Positions 1 through 7,705 of a stretch of DNA of 19,585 nt are shown piece after piece. Under the pieces are notes generated by a model. That model worked only from the letters and a program-made list of their open reading frames with translations. It was not told the origin of the DNA and did no database searches. The stretch is from an uncultured bacterium (lineage in GTDB: Bacteria > Bacillota > Clostridia > Lachnospirales > Lachnospiraceae): assembly GCA_905214875.1 (NCBI GenBank), contig CAJMNR010000055.1, positions 1 to 19,585 on the forward strand, given 5' to 3'. A program made the translations under genes and the position numbers. Every line of letters starts with the position of its first letter. The first letter of the stretch is position 1.

Positions 1-108
1 TTGTTCGATATAGATTCGTTCTGGATCTATGGACTGCTCTAATGACTGAGAAAATATTTTGTCAAATGAGTTTTCCTTCTTTTTTCGTTCTCTACTAAAT
101 AGCCACAC
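1..108 (-). CDS. N-terminus of an unidentified protein, truncated by the window edge
   Basis: An open frame runs from a GTG at 106-108 off the left edge of the window, giving about 36 residues beginning (M)WLFSRERKKKENSFDKI and continuing hydrophilic and acidic. An AGGGAG Shine-Dalgarno at 118-123 sits 9 nt upstream of the GTG, and the frame is closed just upstream by TAA, which supports this start. The gene begins about 25 nt after the stop of the 134-2485 membrane-protein gene, so the two are probably co-transcribed. The Trp-Leu-Phe followed by a Lys/Arg cluster is compatible with a cytoplasmic protein. The fragment is too short to name a family, so no function is proposed. Confidence 0.5.
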   Translation of the reverse strand, partial: MWLFSRERKKKENSFDKIFSQSLEQSIDPERIYIEQ

Positions 109-133
109 CTTTGTATACTCCCTATCTTAAGTC

Positions 134-2485
134 TTACCACCAAAAATTAATCGCATATGCTACTTTATAATACAAGTACGCATTTCCCTCGATTAAATAA
201 GCTCTTTTATCTGCAAACATCAATAACACATTATACAATAGCGTCGCACAGGTCATCAAGACAAGACACTTCCGCAACCCCATTGTTTTATTCTTTAGTT
301 TACCACTAAGCATCTGTTCTTCTATTGTAAAGATGACAAGCGTGACTGCAAGATAAAATAGCCAGGAGAAATCACACAGATATCGAAATAGGATTCCGGC
401 ACCTTTGGTGTCAATTAATATGATTGCCGTACCATATCCAAGTAAGAAGCAAATGATAGAATAAATCTTTTTCTCTTTTAGATTTTCCTTCAATTTCTTT
501 ATATATACCAATGCCCACAAAATAGGATTACAGATTAGCAAACCGCCATACATGGTTTCATATATGTTTTTTCCCAAGTATGAGATATCTTCTTTGCATC
601 CATTCACAAATGGGAATTGGAATCCAAGATTACATGGCTGAAATAAATAGGCAAAGATTCCTGCTATACTCAGTTCTCCACTGAACGTTCTCTTAGTCAT
701 GTCATTGGTAGTTAGGTTATAATTTGCTCCAAAGTCAAATGGCGACCCAAAGCGCGCATAATTATAGTACATAAGACCGGCCGCAACCACAACAAATGGT
801 ACAAATGCCAAAACCGTGGTACCAACGCTCTTTTTACTAAATAAGTTTCTCTTTTCAAAGATTTCTTTCCAAAACAGTGGAAATGCAATAAATGCGATTA
901 GTACAAGCTGTGGTCTACAGCCCGCCACCAACGCGATACATAAAGAACCTAAGAAAAGATATCCTCCAGCAATTCGATCCTCTTTTAGTGATTTAATCCA
1001 AAAGCATAATCCAGTAATTGCAAAGAACAGTCCCATAACAATTGGCAAACAATAAAAGCATGCATGTGCGGCAAAATACAAGACTCCCGCACAATTTGCA
1101 GCTACCAAACACATGATTAGATAGGTCAGATAGGAAATATTCTTAAACCATCGTACGATGATTGCCTTTATCAGCTGCATGATTGCAATCATTAGTAACA
1201 CGCAAGTAATCGCAATTCCTATACCTGTATTAAAATTCTTGTTCGTAATCAAATAATACGGTAAGTAAAAAATAAGTTCAGGTACTACGCCAAAGTATAC
1301 ATAGTACTTTCCATCATGATATGCATGATCCCATAAAAAGCTTTCTCCGGTTTCCCTTACTTTTTCTTCTCTTAATTTCGTATCAAATGGATTATCTAAT
1401 TCTTTTAGCCAATCTGGCACATTCTCCTCCAAACAAAGATTTCCTTTGGACATAGCGCGTGCCAACTCCTGATATTGATTGTGAAATGCCCATTTTGGCT
1501 CATAATAAGACTTATTTGACACGATAAGACTGACAAGCAAAACTGCCTCTAACGCAATAATTGTAGTTGTCACAAGCTTTTGTTTCTTACTGCTAGCGGA
1601 AAATCTAACCTTATACAGCCTAGACTTTGGACGGATTGCATAAAGAGCAACCAAGAGTATAAATAGGATACAGACTCTTTCCCAAACAATGATAAATTTA
1701 ATCGGCGTATTCAGTTTGATTGCATGAACAGATATGACATCATCTTTTTGTGCTTCTAAATGAATTGTAACTTCCGTAGTGTCTCCTGAAAGATTCAATT
1801 TCATATATCTGCTGTTCTCCACACTGCTTAATACCATTCTTTTTCCACATAAGTACTTCTTCTTATTTCCTGCATCATTTGCCTTAATGGATACTTCTGT
1901 GGCCAACTCTCTCTGCCAGCTTGCATCGTATCTCTTTAAATCCAGATAAATGGTATCAATGTGAGCATCAAACGAATCAAGCTCAATCTTGATTCCCTTA
2001 TTGGATACTACTTTATACTTCTCATCATCAATTTTCTCTAGCCCTTTTCCAAAACTGACGTTACTATCAACTTCTTTCGTGTTTCTTGTCATAATATGCT
2101 GATAATTAAACACGAAGATTTCTAATAAGACGGTAATCATGGCAAATAATAGGATTCGCTCACATGTTACCTCACGAATGTCTTTCGTCCGTTTTGTTTT
2201 CTCTTTATGTACGATTCTTTCATATAAATATCTTAAACTTAACAGAATGCAGTTGCTTCCGCTTGACAGAAATATCGTCTGTATACTAGAAAGCAGCTCT
2301 GTCTGCTGTTTTCCTATGTATAGAATGATAAATAGATAGCTCCATATCGTATTTATCGTAAACTCTATGATAATGTGAAGCTTCCTGTCAACTTGCTCTT
2401 CATTTTTTCGTATGTATCTTTTATATAAACTCTCAAGTATCTCCCACAAAGTCTGTAGAATAATTATATTAACTATTAACTTCAT
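134..2485 (-). CDS. Large polytopic membrane protein, probable GT-C-like glycosyltransferase
   Basis: The protein is about 783 residues. An upstream in-frame ATG at 2497 exists, but the ATG at 2485 is preceded by GGGAGG four bases away, while the upstream ATG has no ribosome binding site, so 2485 is chosen. The N-terminal region has three to four hydrophobic helices. A soluble, beta-rich stretch of roughly 130 residues follows (about residues 130-260), and then eight or more transmembrane helices to the C-terminus. After the mid-protein helices comes a conserved-looking extracytoplasmic segment with the run FLWDHAYHDGKYYVYFG and then a helix. Later it has GCRPQLVL and an ARFGSPFDFGANYNL stretch. 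These resemble, from memory, bacterial PMT/ArnT-like polytopic transferases that use polyprenyl-phosphate sugars, but no catalytic residue can be assigned with confidence. It lies downstream of a terminator following pfp and directly upstream of another gene, so it may belong to a cell-surface polysaccharide operon continuing to the left. Function is inferred. Confidence 0.6.
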   Translation of the reverse strand: MKLIVNIIILQTLWEILESLYKRYIRKNEEQVDRKLHIIIEFTINTIWSYLFIILYIGKQQTELLSSIQTIFLSSGSNCILLSLRYLYERIVHKEKTKRTKDIREVTCERILLFAMITVLLEIFVFNYQHIMTRNTKEVDSNVSFGKGLEKIDDEKYKVVSNKGIKIELDSFDAHIDTIYLDLKRYDASWQRELATEVSIKANDAGNKKKYLCGKRMVLSSVENSRYMKLNLSGDTTEVTIHLEAQKDDVISVHAIKLNTPIKFIIVWERVCILFILLVALYAIRPKSRLYKVRFSASSKKQKLVTTTIIALEAVLLVSLIVSNKSYYEPKWAFHNQYQELARAMSKGNLCLEENVPDWLKELDNPFDTKLREEKVRETGESFLWDHAYHDGKYYVYFGVVPELIFYLPYYLITNKNFNTGIGIAITCVLLMIAIMQLIKAIIVRWFKNISYLTYLIMCLVAANCAGVLYFAAHACFYCLPIVMGLFFAITGLCFWIKSLKEDRIAGGYLFLGSLCIALVAGCRPQLVLIAFIAFPLFWKEIFEKRNLFSKKSVGTTVLAFVPFVVVAAGLMYYNYARFGSPFDFGANYNLTTNDMTKRTFSGELSIAGIFAYLFQPCNLGFQFPFVNGCKEDISYLGKNIYETMYGGLLICNPILWALVYIKKLKENLKEKKIYSIICFLLGYGTAIILIDTKGAGILFRYLCDFSWLFYLAVTLVIFTIEEQMLSGKLKNKTMGLRKCLVLMTCATLLYNVLLMFADKRAYLIEGNAYLYYKVAYAINFWW

Positions 2486-2498
2486 GTTTCCTCCCATT

Positions 2499-2553
2499 AA
2501 AAAGCTCTATCATCAAGTGTCTCTGTCAAACACATAAACACTTGATATAGAGC
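2499..2553 (-). terminator. Intrinsic terminator after pfp, abutting the next gene's ribosome binding site
   Basis: The arms GCTCTAT-C-ATCAAGTGT (2504-2520) and ACACTTGATATAGAGC (2538-2553) form a 16-bp stem with one bulge. On the minus strand it is followed by TTTTT (2503-2499). It lies just after the pfp stop. Only two bases separate the T-run from the GGGAGG Shine-Dalgarno (2491-2496) of the membrane-protein gene, so there is no room for a separate promoter between them. Confidence 0.75.
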
Positions 2554-2564
2554 CTTAGCATTTC

Positions 2565-3791
2565 TTATTTATCAATACAAATATGTTGTGGAAGTCCATC
2601 AATATAAATTGGTGAAAGTTCTGCCTGGATTAATGGTCGCGCATAATCTAGGAATTCTTTTGTCATTCTTGTATGATCACTATTTAACCAATCAAGTGGG
2701 ACTTTCTTTTCAAAATTTGCTACTTTGTGAATATCGCAAAGCTCTGTTGTACATTGATATGGGTCATTGGACAACCGAACTAAAGATACCATTTTTCCAG
2801 TCTGACCTTCAAATGCCGCTTTTACAGCTGCGCCACCAACTTGGAATGCCTCTGTAATATCTGTTCTGCTTGTCATATGAGAAGCACAACGCTGTAATGT
2901 TGAAAGTTCAATTGCACGCGTCTTTGTATCAAGAGCATTTGCAACACGGTTTGCTAAATAATGAGCCGTTCCTGAAAGGCTTGTATGTCCAAAGGAATCC
3001 ACGAATCTAGCATCATCGGATAACTCACATACATATCTTCCGTCCGCTACCTTAACGCCTTCTGAAACAGCGATGATGATGGATTTCTTATCTTTTTGCA
3101 TTCGTTCAACTTTCGCAATAAAGTTCTCCACGTTAAATGGATATTCTGGAAGGCAGATCATATCTACTCCTTCGCAGTCTGGTCCATTTGCAAGACTTGC
3201 GGCTGCCGTCAACCAGCCAGCATTTCTTCCCATGATTTCAACAATCGTAACATAGTTTGTACCATATACAGTTGCATCACGGACTAATTCTTTCATTACT
3301 ACTGCTATATACTTAGCTGCTGAACCATACCCTGGAGTATGATCTGTTACCGCTAAATCATTATCTATTGTCTTTGGAACTCCAATAAAACGAATATCAC
3401 TTCCAATTGTGCTAGCATAATCGGAAAGTTTCATAATCGTATCCATACTATCATTTCCACCTATGTAAAAGAAATAACCAATATTAAGCTTTTCTAATTT
3501 CTCGAAAAGTTTTACATAGAGTGCTTCATCTTCAGTGACTGAAGGGAGCTTAAACCTGCAGCTTCCAAGATAAGAGGATGGTGTTCTTTTTAATAATTCA
3601 ATCTCCACCTGTCCAGAAATCTTTTCTCCCAGATCAACATAATCATCGTTGATAAAACCTTCAATTCCGTGACACATACCATAGATCTTTTTCGCACCAC
3701 GTCTTTCTGCTGCCTGGTAGACACCGGCTAAAGTTGCATTAATGACTGCTGTAGGTCCTCCACTTTGTCCAACAATCACATTCTTATCCAT
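2565..3791 (-). CDS. pfp: PPi-dependent 6-phosphofructokinase (diphosphate--fructose-6-phosphate 1-phosphotransferase)
   Basis: This 408-residue cytoplasmic enzyme phosphorylates fructose 6-phosphate in glycolysis. The N-terminal GQSGGPTAVINATLAGV (about 8-24) is the phosphoryl-donor loop. GGNDSMDT (111-118) replaces the GGDGS of ATP enzymes, with Asp where ATP enzymes have Gly. PKTIDNDL (139-146) carries Lys where ATP enzymes have Gly. Both substitutions are the established signature of PPi as donor and block ATP binding. TPGYGSAAKY and an MGRNAGW stretch line the sugar-phosphate site. The length fits the family. The start is fixed by AGGAGG 7 nt upstream of the ATG. The gene has its own promoter (3837-3865) and terminator (2499-2553), so it is probably monocistronic. 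PPi use would make glycolysis reversible at this step and save ATP, common in fermentative clostridia. The donor assignment is by motif and not by assay. Confidence 0.92.
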   Translation of the reverse strand: MDKNVIVGQSGGPTAVINATLAGVYQAAERRGAKKIYGMCHGIEGFINDDYVDLGEKISGQVEIELLKRTPSSYLGSCRFKLPSVTEDEALYVKLFEKLEKLNIGYFFYIGGNDSMDTIMKLSDYASTIGSDIRFIGVPKTIDNDLAVTDHTPGYGSAAKYIAVVMKELVRDATVYGTNYVTIVEIMGRNAGWLTAAASLANGPDCEGVDMICLPEYPFNVENFIAKVERMQKDKKSIIIAVSEGVKVADGRYVCELSDDARFVDSFGHTSLSGTAHYLANRVANALDTKTRAIELSTLQRCASHMTSRTDITEAFQVGGAAVKAAFEGQTGKMVSLVRLSNDPYQCTTELCDIHKVANFEKKVPLDWLNSDHTRMTKEFLDYARPLIQAELSPIYIDGLPQHICIDK

Positions 3792-3836
3792 AAATATCCT
3801 CCTACTACTCTTTCTTAAATTTTATGTACGCCACCT

Positions 3837-3865
3837 ATTTTAGCATTATATGGTATGCAAATCAA
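3837..3865 (-). promoter_or_regulatory. Predicted sigma-A promoter for pfp
   Basis: Reading the minus strand, TTGATT (3865-3860) is followed by a 17-base spacer and TAAAAT (3842-3837). It lies about 45 nt upstream of the pfp start. A TATAAT overlaps the spacer but has no good -35 at the right distance. Confidence 0.6.
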
Positions 3866-3900
3866 TTTAACTAGGCATGTTTCTCACATTGTACTATAAC

Positions 3901-3940
3901 AAAAACAAAGCATCGTAAGAATTACGCCTTACGATGCTTT
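3901..3940 (-). terminator. Intrinsic terminator ending the Ca2+ ATPase / HAD-remnant transcript
   Basis: There is a perfect 13-bp stem, AAAGCATCGTAAG (3907-3919) pairing with CTTACGATGCTTT (3928-3940), with an 8-nt loop. On the minus strand it is followed by GTTTTTGTT. It lies 8 nt beyond the last stop codon of the HAD remnant, so it was probably that operon's original terminator. Confidence 0.85.
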
Positions 3941-3947
3941 AATTTCT

Positions 3948-4117
3948 TTATAAGCTTAAAATATACTCAAGCAATTCATCCGTAAATTTTTCTTCCTCGA
4001 AAAATACGATATGCTCTTTCGTCCTTGATAAAGCTCGACACAAACTTTATCTTCGCCAATATCATGTTTATAAGAATAAATCAGAGTATTATCCAAGTCA
4101 GAATTAAATATAACCAC
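3948..4117 (-). pseudogene. HAD-family hydrolase remnant (N- and C-terminal ends joined, centre deleted)
   Basis: A GTG at 4117 with AGGAG 7 nt upstream opens a frame reading VVIFNSDLDNTLIYSYKHDI followed by GEDKVCVELYQGRK. This contains the DxDxT nucleophile motif of HAD phosphatases. After about 33 residues the meaningful reading shifts by one frame to HIVFFEEEKFTDELLEYILSL and a stop at 3948, which looks like a protein C-terminus. The unshifted frame ends at 3956 after 53 residues of unlikely composition. Known HAD enzymes of this type are about 200-280 residues, so most of the core, including motifs II to IV, is gone. HAD proteins are regular partners in Ter clusters of Firmicutes, and the other remnants upstream support that origin. 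A catalytically dead micro-protein could still be translated, because the ribosome binding site is intact. Confidence 0.75.
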
Positions 4118-4149
4118 TATCGTTCTCCTAACTTAATGTCCAATTGTTC

Positions 4150-6843
4150 TTACTCATTATAAGAAACTTCATGCTTTTCTTGTCCAGATGCCTGTCCGAA
4201 GCAGATTTTTCTGAATAAATCAACTGGGATCATAGTGAATGCTAATAATATAGCTACAGCCCAACCTTGAATGCCAAATGGCACACAGCTAAACATTTCA
4301 CCAATCCATTTGAATACATCTAATGGAACTAATGCTGCATTTACGATAACTGCTTGTACTGCGATGATTGCAAAGAATACTTTTAAGAATCCTGTGTTCT
4401 CGTTTAAGCCTTTGAAGATACCGAAGCCGTCATCTCTTACGTTGAATCCGTTAAATAACGCACTTACGATAAATAATACAAAATATGCTGTTAAATGTTC
4501 TTCTTCAGAGTTAAATAGTCCTGCAAAGAATGGCACTTTTAAGAAGATAAAACTTACAACTGTTAGCCAAATACCCATTGTTGCAATCTGGACCATCATA
4601 GGCTTACTAACGATGCTCTCATCTCTTCTTCTTGGTTTTTCTTTCATGTACTTCTCTAATGCAGGTTCATTACCTAACATGATAGCACCTAACCCATCCA
4701 TTACTAAGTTAACGAATAATAAGTGAGTTACTTTTAAAGGTTCCTCAACACCAAAGAATGGTGCGATTGCACTAACAACTACAGCTGCAACATTAATTAC
4801 AAGCTGAAACTTACAGAATTTTAAAATGTTATGATAGATTGTTCTACCATACCAGATTGCATTCTTAATTGACATGAAGTTATCATCAAGGATAACGATC
4901 TTACCTGCTTCTTTGGCAGCTTCTGTACCGCTACCCATAGCAAAACCAACATCGGCTCTCTTTAATGCTGGAGAGTCATTTACACCATCACCTGTCATAC
5001 CAACAACAAGGTTCATTTCCTGACAGAGACGAACCATTCTGGACTTATCTGTAGGAAGGGCACGTGCGATTACACGAATCTGAAGGATGATTTTCTTCAC
5101 TTCTTCATCACTCATGCTATTTAACTGAGCAGATGAAATTGCGATATCGGAATCTTTTCGAATAAGGCCGGCATCTTTCGCGATTGCAACTGCTGTTTCA
5201 AGACGGTCACCAGTGATCATTACTACCTGGATTCCCGCATCTAATACTTCTTGGATTGCATCTCTTGCTTCCGGACGAACATCATCACGGATACCAACCA
5301 AACCAGCGATTACGATATCATCGTTAATTTGATTTTCAACTAAGTCTTTTTCAGAATATCCAAATGCAAGGACTCTCATTGCCTTAGAAGCTAATTCATC
5401 GATCTTCTTATCTAATACGGCTTTGTTTAATTCTTTTACTTGGCCGTCTGCATCTAAATATTTTGTTGCAACTGCTAATAATCGTTCTGGTGCACCTTTA
5501 TAGAATGTCTTTCCAAGATGGTCAATTCTTGCTTGACTGAATTTATTCGTAGAGTTAAATCCTTGCATCTTTGTTACGACACATTCTTGATCTGCTACAA
5601 GCTGTAAATAAGTTTCTTCGCCAAGGAATTTCATTAATGCGTGATCTGTTGCATTACCACCGATTACTTTATGTTCTGCATCAAATAATGATTGTGTGTT
5701 TTTACCGATTGCATAGTTTAGTGCTTCTTTTACTGCTTTATGTTCAGAAAGCTTATCCATTTCGATAGATTTACCGTCTGCTGTAAAGAAATCTACAACT
5801 TCAAGGCTTCCTTTTGTAATTGTTCCTGTCTTATCACTGAATAAGATGTTAAGGGAACCTGCTGTTTCAATACCTTCTGCTTTACGTACAAGTACGTTAT
5901 GGCTAAGCATCTTGCTAGTATTCTGCATTAATACTAAGGAAATCATAAGTGGCAATCCTTCTGGAACTGCGCATACGATAATTACGACTGCTAACGATAC
6001 TGCATCTACGATATCTTTGATTACTTCTGTAACACCTGCACTAAAATATGCATCGACTCCGCCTGCTGATACAATGAAATATATAAAATATAATACTGCG
6101 ATAACAATGGCGCCAATGTAACCACAGGTAGAAATCTGTTTTGCTAATTTTGCAAGTTTTACTTTAAGTGGGGAATCTGGCTCGTCATCTTGCATTTCTT
6201 CAGCCATTTTACCCATCATAGTCTTTAATCCGACTTTTCTTACATCTAAAACACCTTCGCCATCAAATACAACGGCACCTCTAAATAAAGAGTGTTCGTC
6301 AACAAATGTATCACCTGTGATGTCTTCTTTGAATTCAAAGGATTCTGCTGCTGCTGTCTTTTTACATTCCTCTGCCTCACCATTTAACGCAGAGTTATCT
6401 ACGCGGATATTTCCATCTACTAAGATACCATCTGCTGGAATCTTATCTCCAGATTGTAATAAGATCTTATCTCCTACTACGACATCATTCACATCAATTA
6501 CAGTAATCGCACCATTTCTAAATACTTTACATTGGTCCTTTTCTGTACTTTCCTTTAATTCACGATACTTTGTATCACTTGCTACACCTGTCTTAGCAGA
6601 TACAAATGCTACAATTAATATCGCAACGATTGTACCGATTGGTTCATAGATTTCAGCATAACCAAAGCAGAACATTACAATCATCAGTGCTGCGATAGCT
6701 AATAAAACCTTAATCATAGGATCGGAAAATGTTTCTTTAAACTCTTCCCAAAACGTAGTTGGTTCAGAATCCGGAATCATATTCGATCCATATTGCTCTC
6801 GAGACGCTTTGACTTCCTGGTCACTAAGTCCCTTAAATTTCAT
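4150..6843 (-). CDS. P-type Ca2+-transporting ATPase, PMCA-type
   Basis: This 897-residue membrane pump exports Ca2+ using ATP. The start is fixed by AGGAGG 8 nt upstream. From the N-terminus there is a cation-ATPase N-domain (KFKGLSDQEVKASREQYGSN), TM1-2 (about 43-85) and the actuator domain. TM3-4 carry CAVPEGLPL (about 291-299), whose Glu is the Ca2+ ligand. The phosphorylation site DKTGT has Asp337. The nucleotide-binding domain contains FYKGAPE. Hinge motifs are MITGDRLETA and MTGDGVNDSPAL. The last six helices carry NLVMDGLGA in TM6. TM5 (LVINVAAVVVSAIAPF) lacks the acidic ligand of SERCA site I, consistent with a one-Ca2+ pump. The actuator loop reads LNGEA, not the usual LTGES; the catalytic Glu156 remains. 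All other catalytic motifs are intact, in sharp contrast to its neighbours: it is flanked by HAD and terD remnants of a Ter stress cluster and seems to be the surviving functional member. Confidence 0.93.
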   Translation of the reverse strand: MKFKGLSDQEVKASREQYGSNMIPDSEPTTFWEEFKETFSDPMIKVLLAIAALMIVMFCFGYAEIYEPIGTIVAILIVAFVSAKTGVASDTKYRELKESTEKDQCKVFRNGAITVIDVNDVVVGDKILLQSGDKIPADGILVDGNIRVDNSALNGEAEECKKTAAAESFEFKEDITGDTFVDEHSLFRGAVVFDGEGVLDVRKVGLKTMMGKMAEEMQDDEPDSPLKVKLAKLAKQISTCGYIGAIVIAVLYFIYFIVSAGGVDAYFSAGVTEVIKDIVDAVSLAVVIIVCAVPEGLPLMISLVLMQNTSKMLSHNVLVRKAEGIETAGSLNILFSDKTGTITKGSLEVVDFFTADGKSIEMDKLSEHKAVKEALNYAIGKNTQSLFDAEHKVIGGNATDHALMKFLGEETYLQLVADQECVVTKMQGFNSTNKFSQARIDHLGKTFYKGAPERLLAVATKYLDADGQVKELNKAVLDKKIDELASKAMRVLAFGYSEKDLVENQINDDIVIAGLVGIRDDVRPEARDAIQEVLDAGIQVVMITGDRLETAVAIAKDAGLIRKDSDIAISSAQLNSMSDEEVKKIILQIRVIARALPTDKSRMVRLCQEMNLVVGMTGDGVNDSPALKRADVGFAMGSGTEAAKEAGKIVILDDNFMSIKNAIWYGRTIYHNILKFCKFQLVINVAAVVVSAIAPFFGVEEPLKVTHLLFVNLVMDGLGAIMLGNEPALEKYMKEKPRRRDESIVSKPMMVQIATMGIWLTVVSFIFLKVPFFAGLFNSEEEHLTAYFVLFIVSALFNGFNVRDDGFGIFKGLNENTGFLKVFFAIIAVQAVIVNAALVPLDVFKWIGEMFSCVPFGIQGWAVAILLAFTMIPVDLFRKICFGQASGQEKHEVSYNE

Positions 6844-6943
6844 AATTCAGTCCTCCTAATTTTCTGCAGTATTCCCCTACTAACTGATGCTTTCGTGCAC
6901 CTTTTTCGGAGTGCTTATCCAAGCATAGGAGATCGTATTCCAT
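6833..6943 (-). CDS. Possible 36-residue leader ORF overlapping the ATPase start
   Basis: An ATG at 6943 follows a purine-rich GGGTGGGAG and opens a 36-codon frame (MEYDLLCLDKHSEKGARKH, then a second charged stretch ending in YEI). It stops at 6833, overlapping the ATPase start codon by 11 nt, an arrangement that would allow translational coupling. No family is recognised. It lies just downstream of the terD remnant, so it may be another decayed fragment and not a working leader peptide. The GGAG-to-ATG spacing is only 3 nt, which is short. Confidence 0.25.
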   Translation of the reverse strand: MEYDLLCLDKHSEKGARKHQLVGEYCRKLGGLNYEI

Positions 6944-6979
6944 AATCTCCCACCCTGTAAATACCATTACTATAGATTA

Positions 6980-7174
6980 TTAATATCTCTTTGTCAATTC
7001 ACCGATGCTATTATCTTGTGTTCCTTGACCAATTGCATTGAACTTCCATTCACCGTTATGTCTGTAAACTTCACCAATCTACTTCATCCCAGCCTAAGCC
7101 GATCATAACATTGCCTGAGCCTTGTTTTTCTTTTGATAAACTAACCTTTTGACCTTTTGTAAACTAATTGGTAT
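6980..7174 (-). pseudogene. terD: terD remnant with internal deletion, frameshift and lost start codon
   Basis: AGGAGG at 7181-7186 is followed 6 nt later by ATA CCA ATT AGT TTA CAA AAG, i.e. xPISLQK, the canonical start of TerD with ATG changed to ATA. Allowing one missing G after AAG, the frame continues as QKVSLSKEKQGSGNVMIGLG and then WDEVDW. At about 7069 it jumps to GEVYRHNGEWKFNAIGQG followed by TQDNSIGELTKRY and a stop at 6980, the canonical TerD C-terminus. TerD proteins are about 190 residues, so roughly 125 central residues, including the Ca2+-binding Asp-rich loops, are missing. TerD proteins are Ca2+-binding stress and tellurite-resistance proteins. This copy cannot be functional. 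It sits between the telA fragment and the Ca2+ ATPase. Confidence 0.85.
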
Positions 7175-7207
7175 AATACCCCTCCTATTTACTCGTATAT
7201 TATTATT

Positions 7208-7705
7208 TTACGTTATTACCATAGTTCTTTGTTCCAACATCATCAAAGCATTTTCTAATGTCTGAATCTCAAACTGGATCGAATTATCCCCTGAAGTTTC
7301 AAGATCATTAGGTCTTTGAACTATGTACCGCTCAAGTTCTCTGCAGTCTTGCTCACCTGCTAAAATGTATTTTACTAACTGATGATAATACTCTACATTC
7401 GCATTAAACATTTGATCTAACTTTCTGTTGGATTGCTTAATCTCAGACTCATACTGTTTTAACTGAACGTAGATTTTATCTACTTCATCTCCCATCGTAT
7501 GATATTTTTCTAAGATCTTATCTAACTGTTTTCTCATATTTCGAAAAATCTTACTAAAGAATCCATTGTTTTCTTTGATTTCTTCAATGTCGAACTTAGA
7601 CATTACTTTTGATAATGTATTTAGCATTTCACTTAAGTCATCAATCTATGACATGTTCATGCTGTTTAATACGACATCGGAAGCTTTTGAGATTTCCTCT
7701 GCTGC
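7208..7705 (-). pseudogene. telA: telA (toxic anion resistance) fragment, truncated at both ends and interrupted by an amber codon
   Basis: Residues matching the TelA/YceH family begin around 7705 with AAEEISKASDVVLNSMNMS, hit TAG at 7646-7648, and continue in the same frame with IDDLSEMLNTLSKVMSKFDI, then GFFSKIF, KYHTMGDEVDKIYVQLKQYE, LVKYILAGEQ and ALMMLEQRT. The frame stops at 7208. The amber replaces what looks like a Gln or similar codon, because the frame and protein similarity continue unbroken across it. TelA proteins are about 350-400 residues. Here the extreme N-terminus and roughly the C-terminal half are missing, the break falling directly after MLEQRT. The central region is coiled-coil-like. 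An ATG at 7627 would allow a 139-residue product, but it has no convincing Shine-Dalgarno. Family identity is from remembered consensus, with fairly high certainty. Confidence 0.8.

Noticed and set aside
2524..2529. Perfect TTGACA on the minus strand in the loop of the pfp terminator, as a promoter for the membrane-protein gene
   Set aside because: No acceptable -10 hexamer occurs 16-18 bases downstream; the position falls in GAGCTTTT.
4271..4726. 151-codon plus-strand ORF opposite the Ca2+ ATPase
   Set aside because: It is antisense to the well-conserved ATPase transmembrane region, has no ribosome binding site, and its composition follows from the opposite strand. Other plus-strand frames opposite pfp, folE and the acyltransferase were rejected for the same reason.
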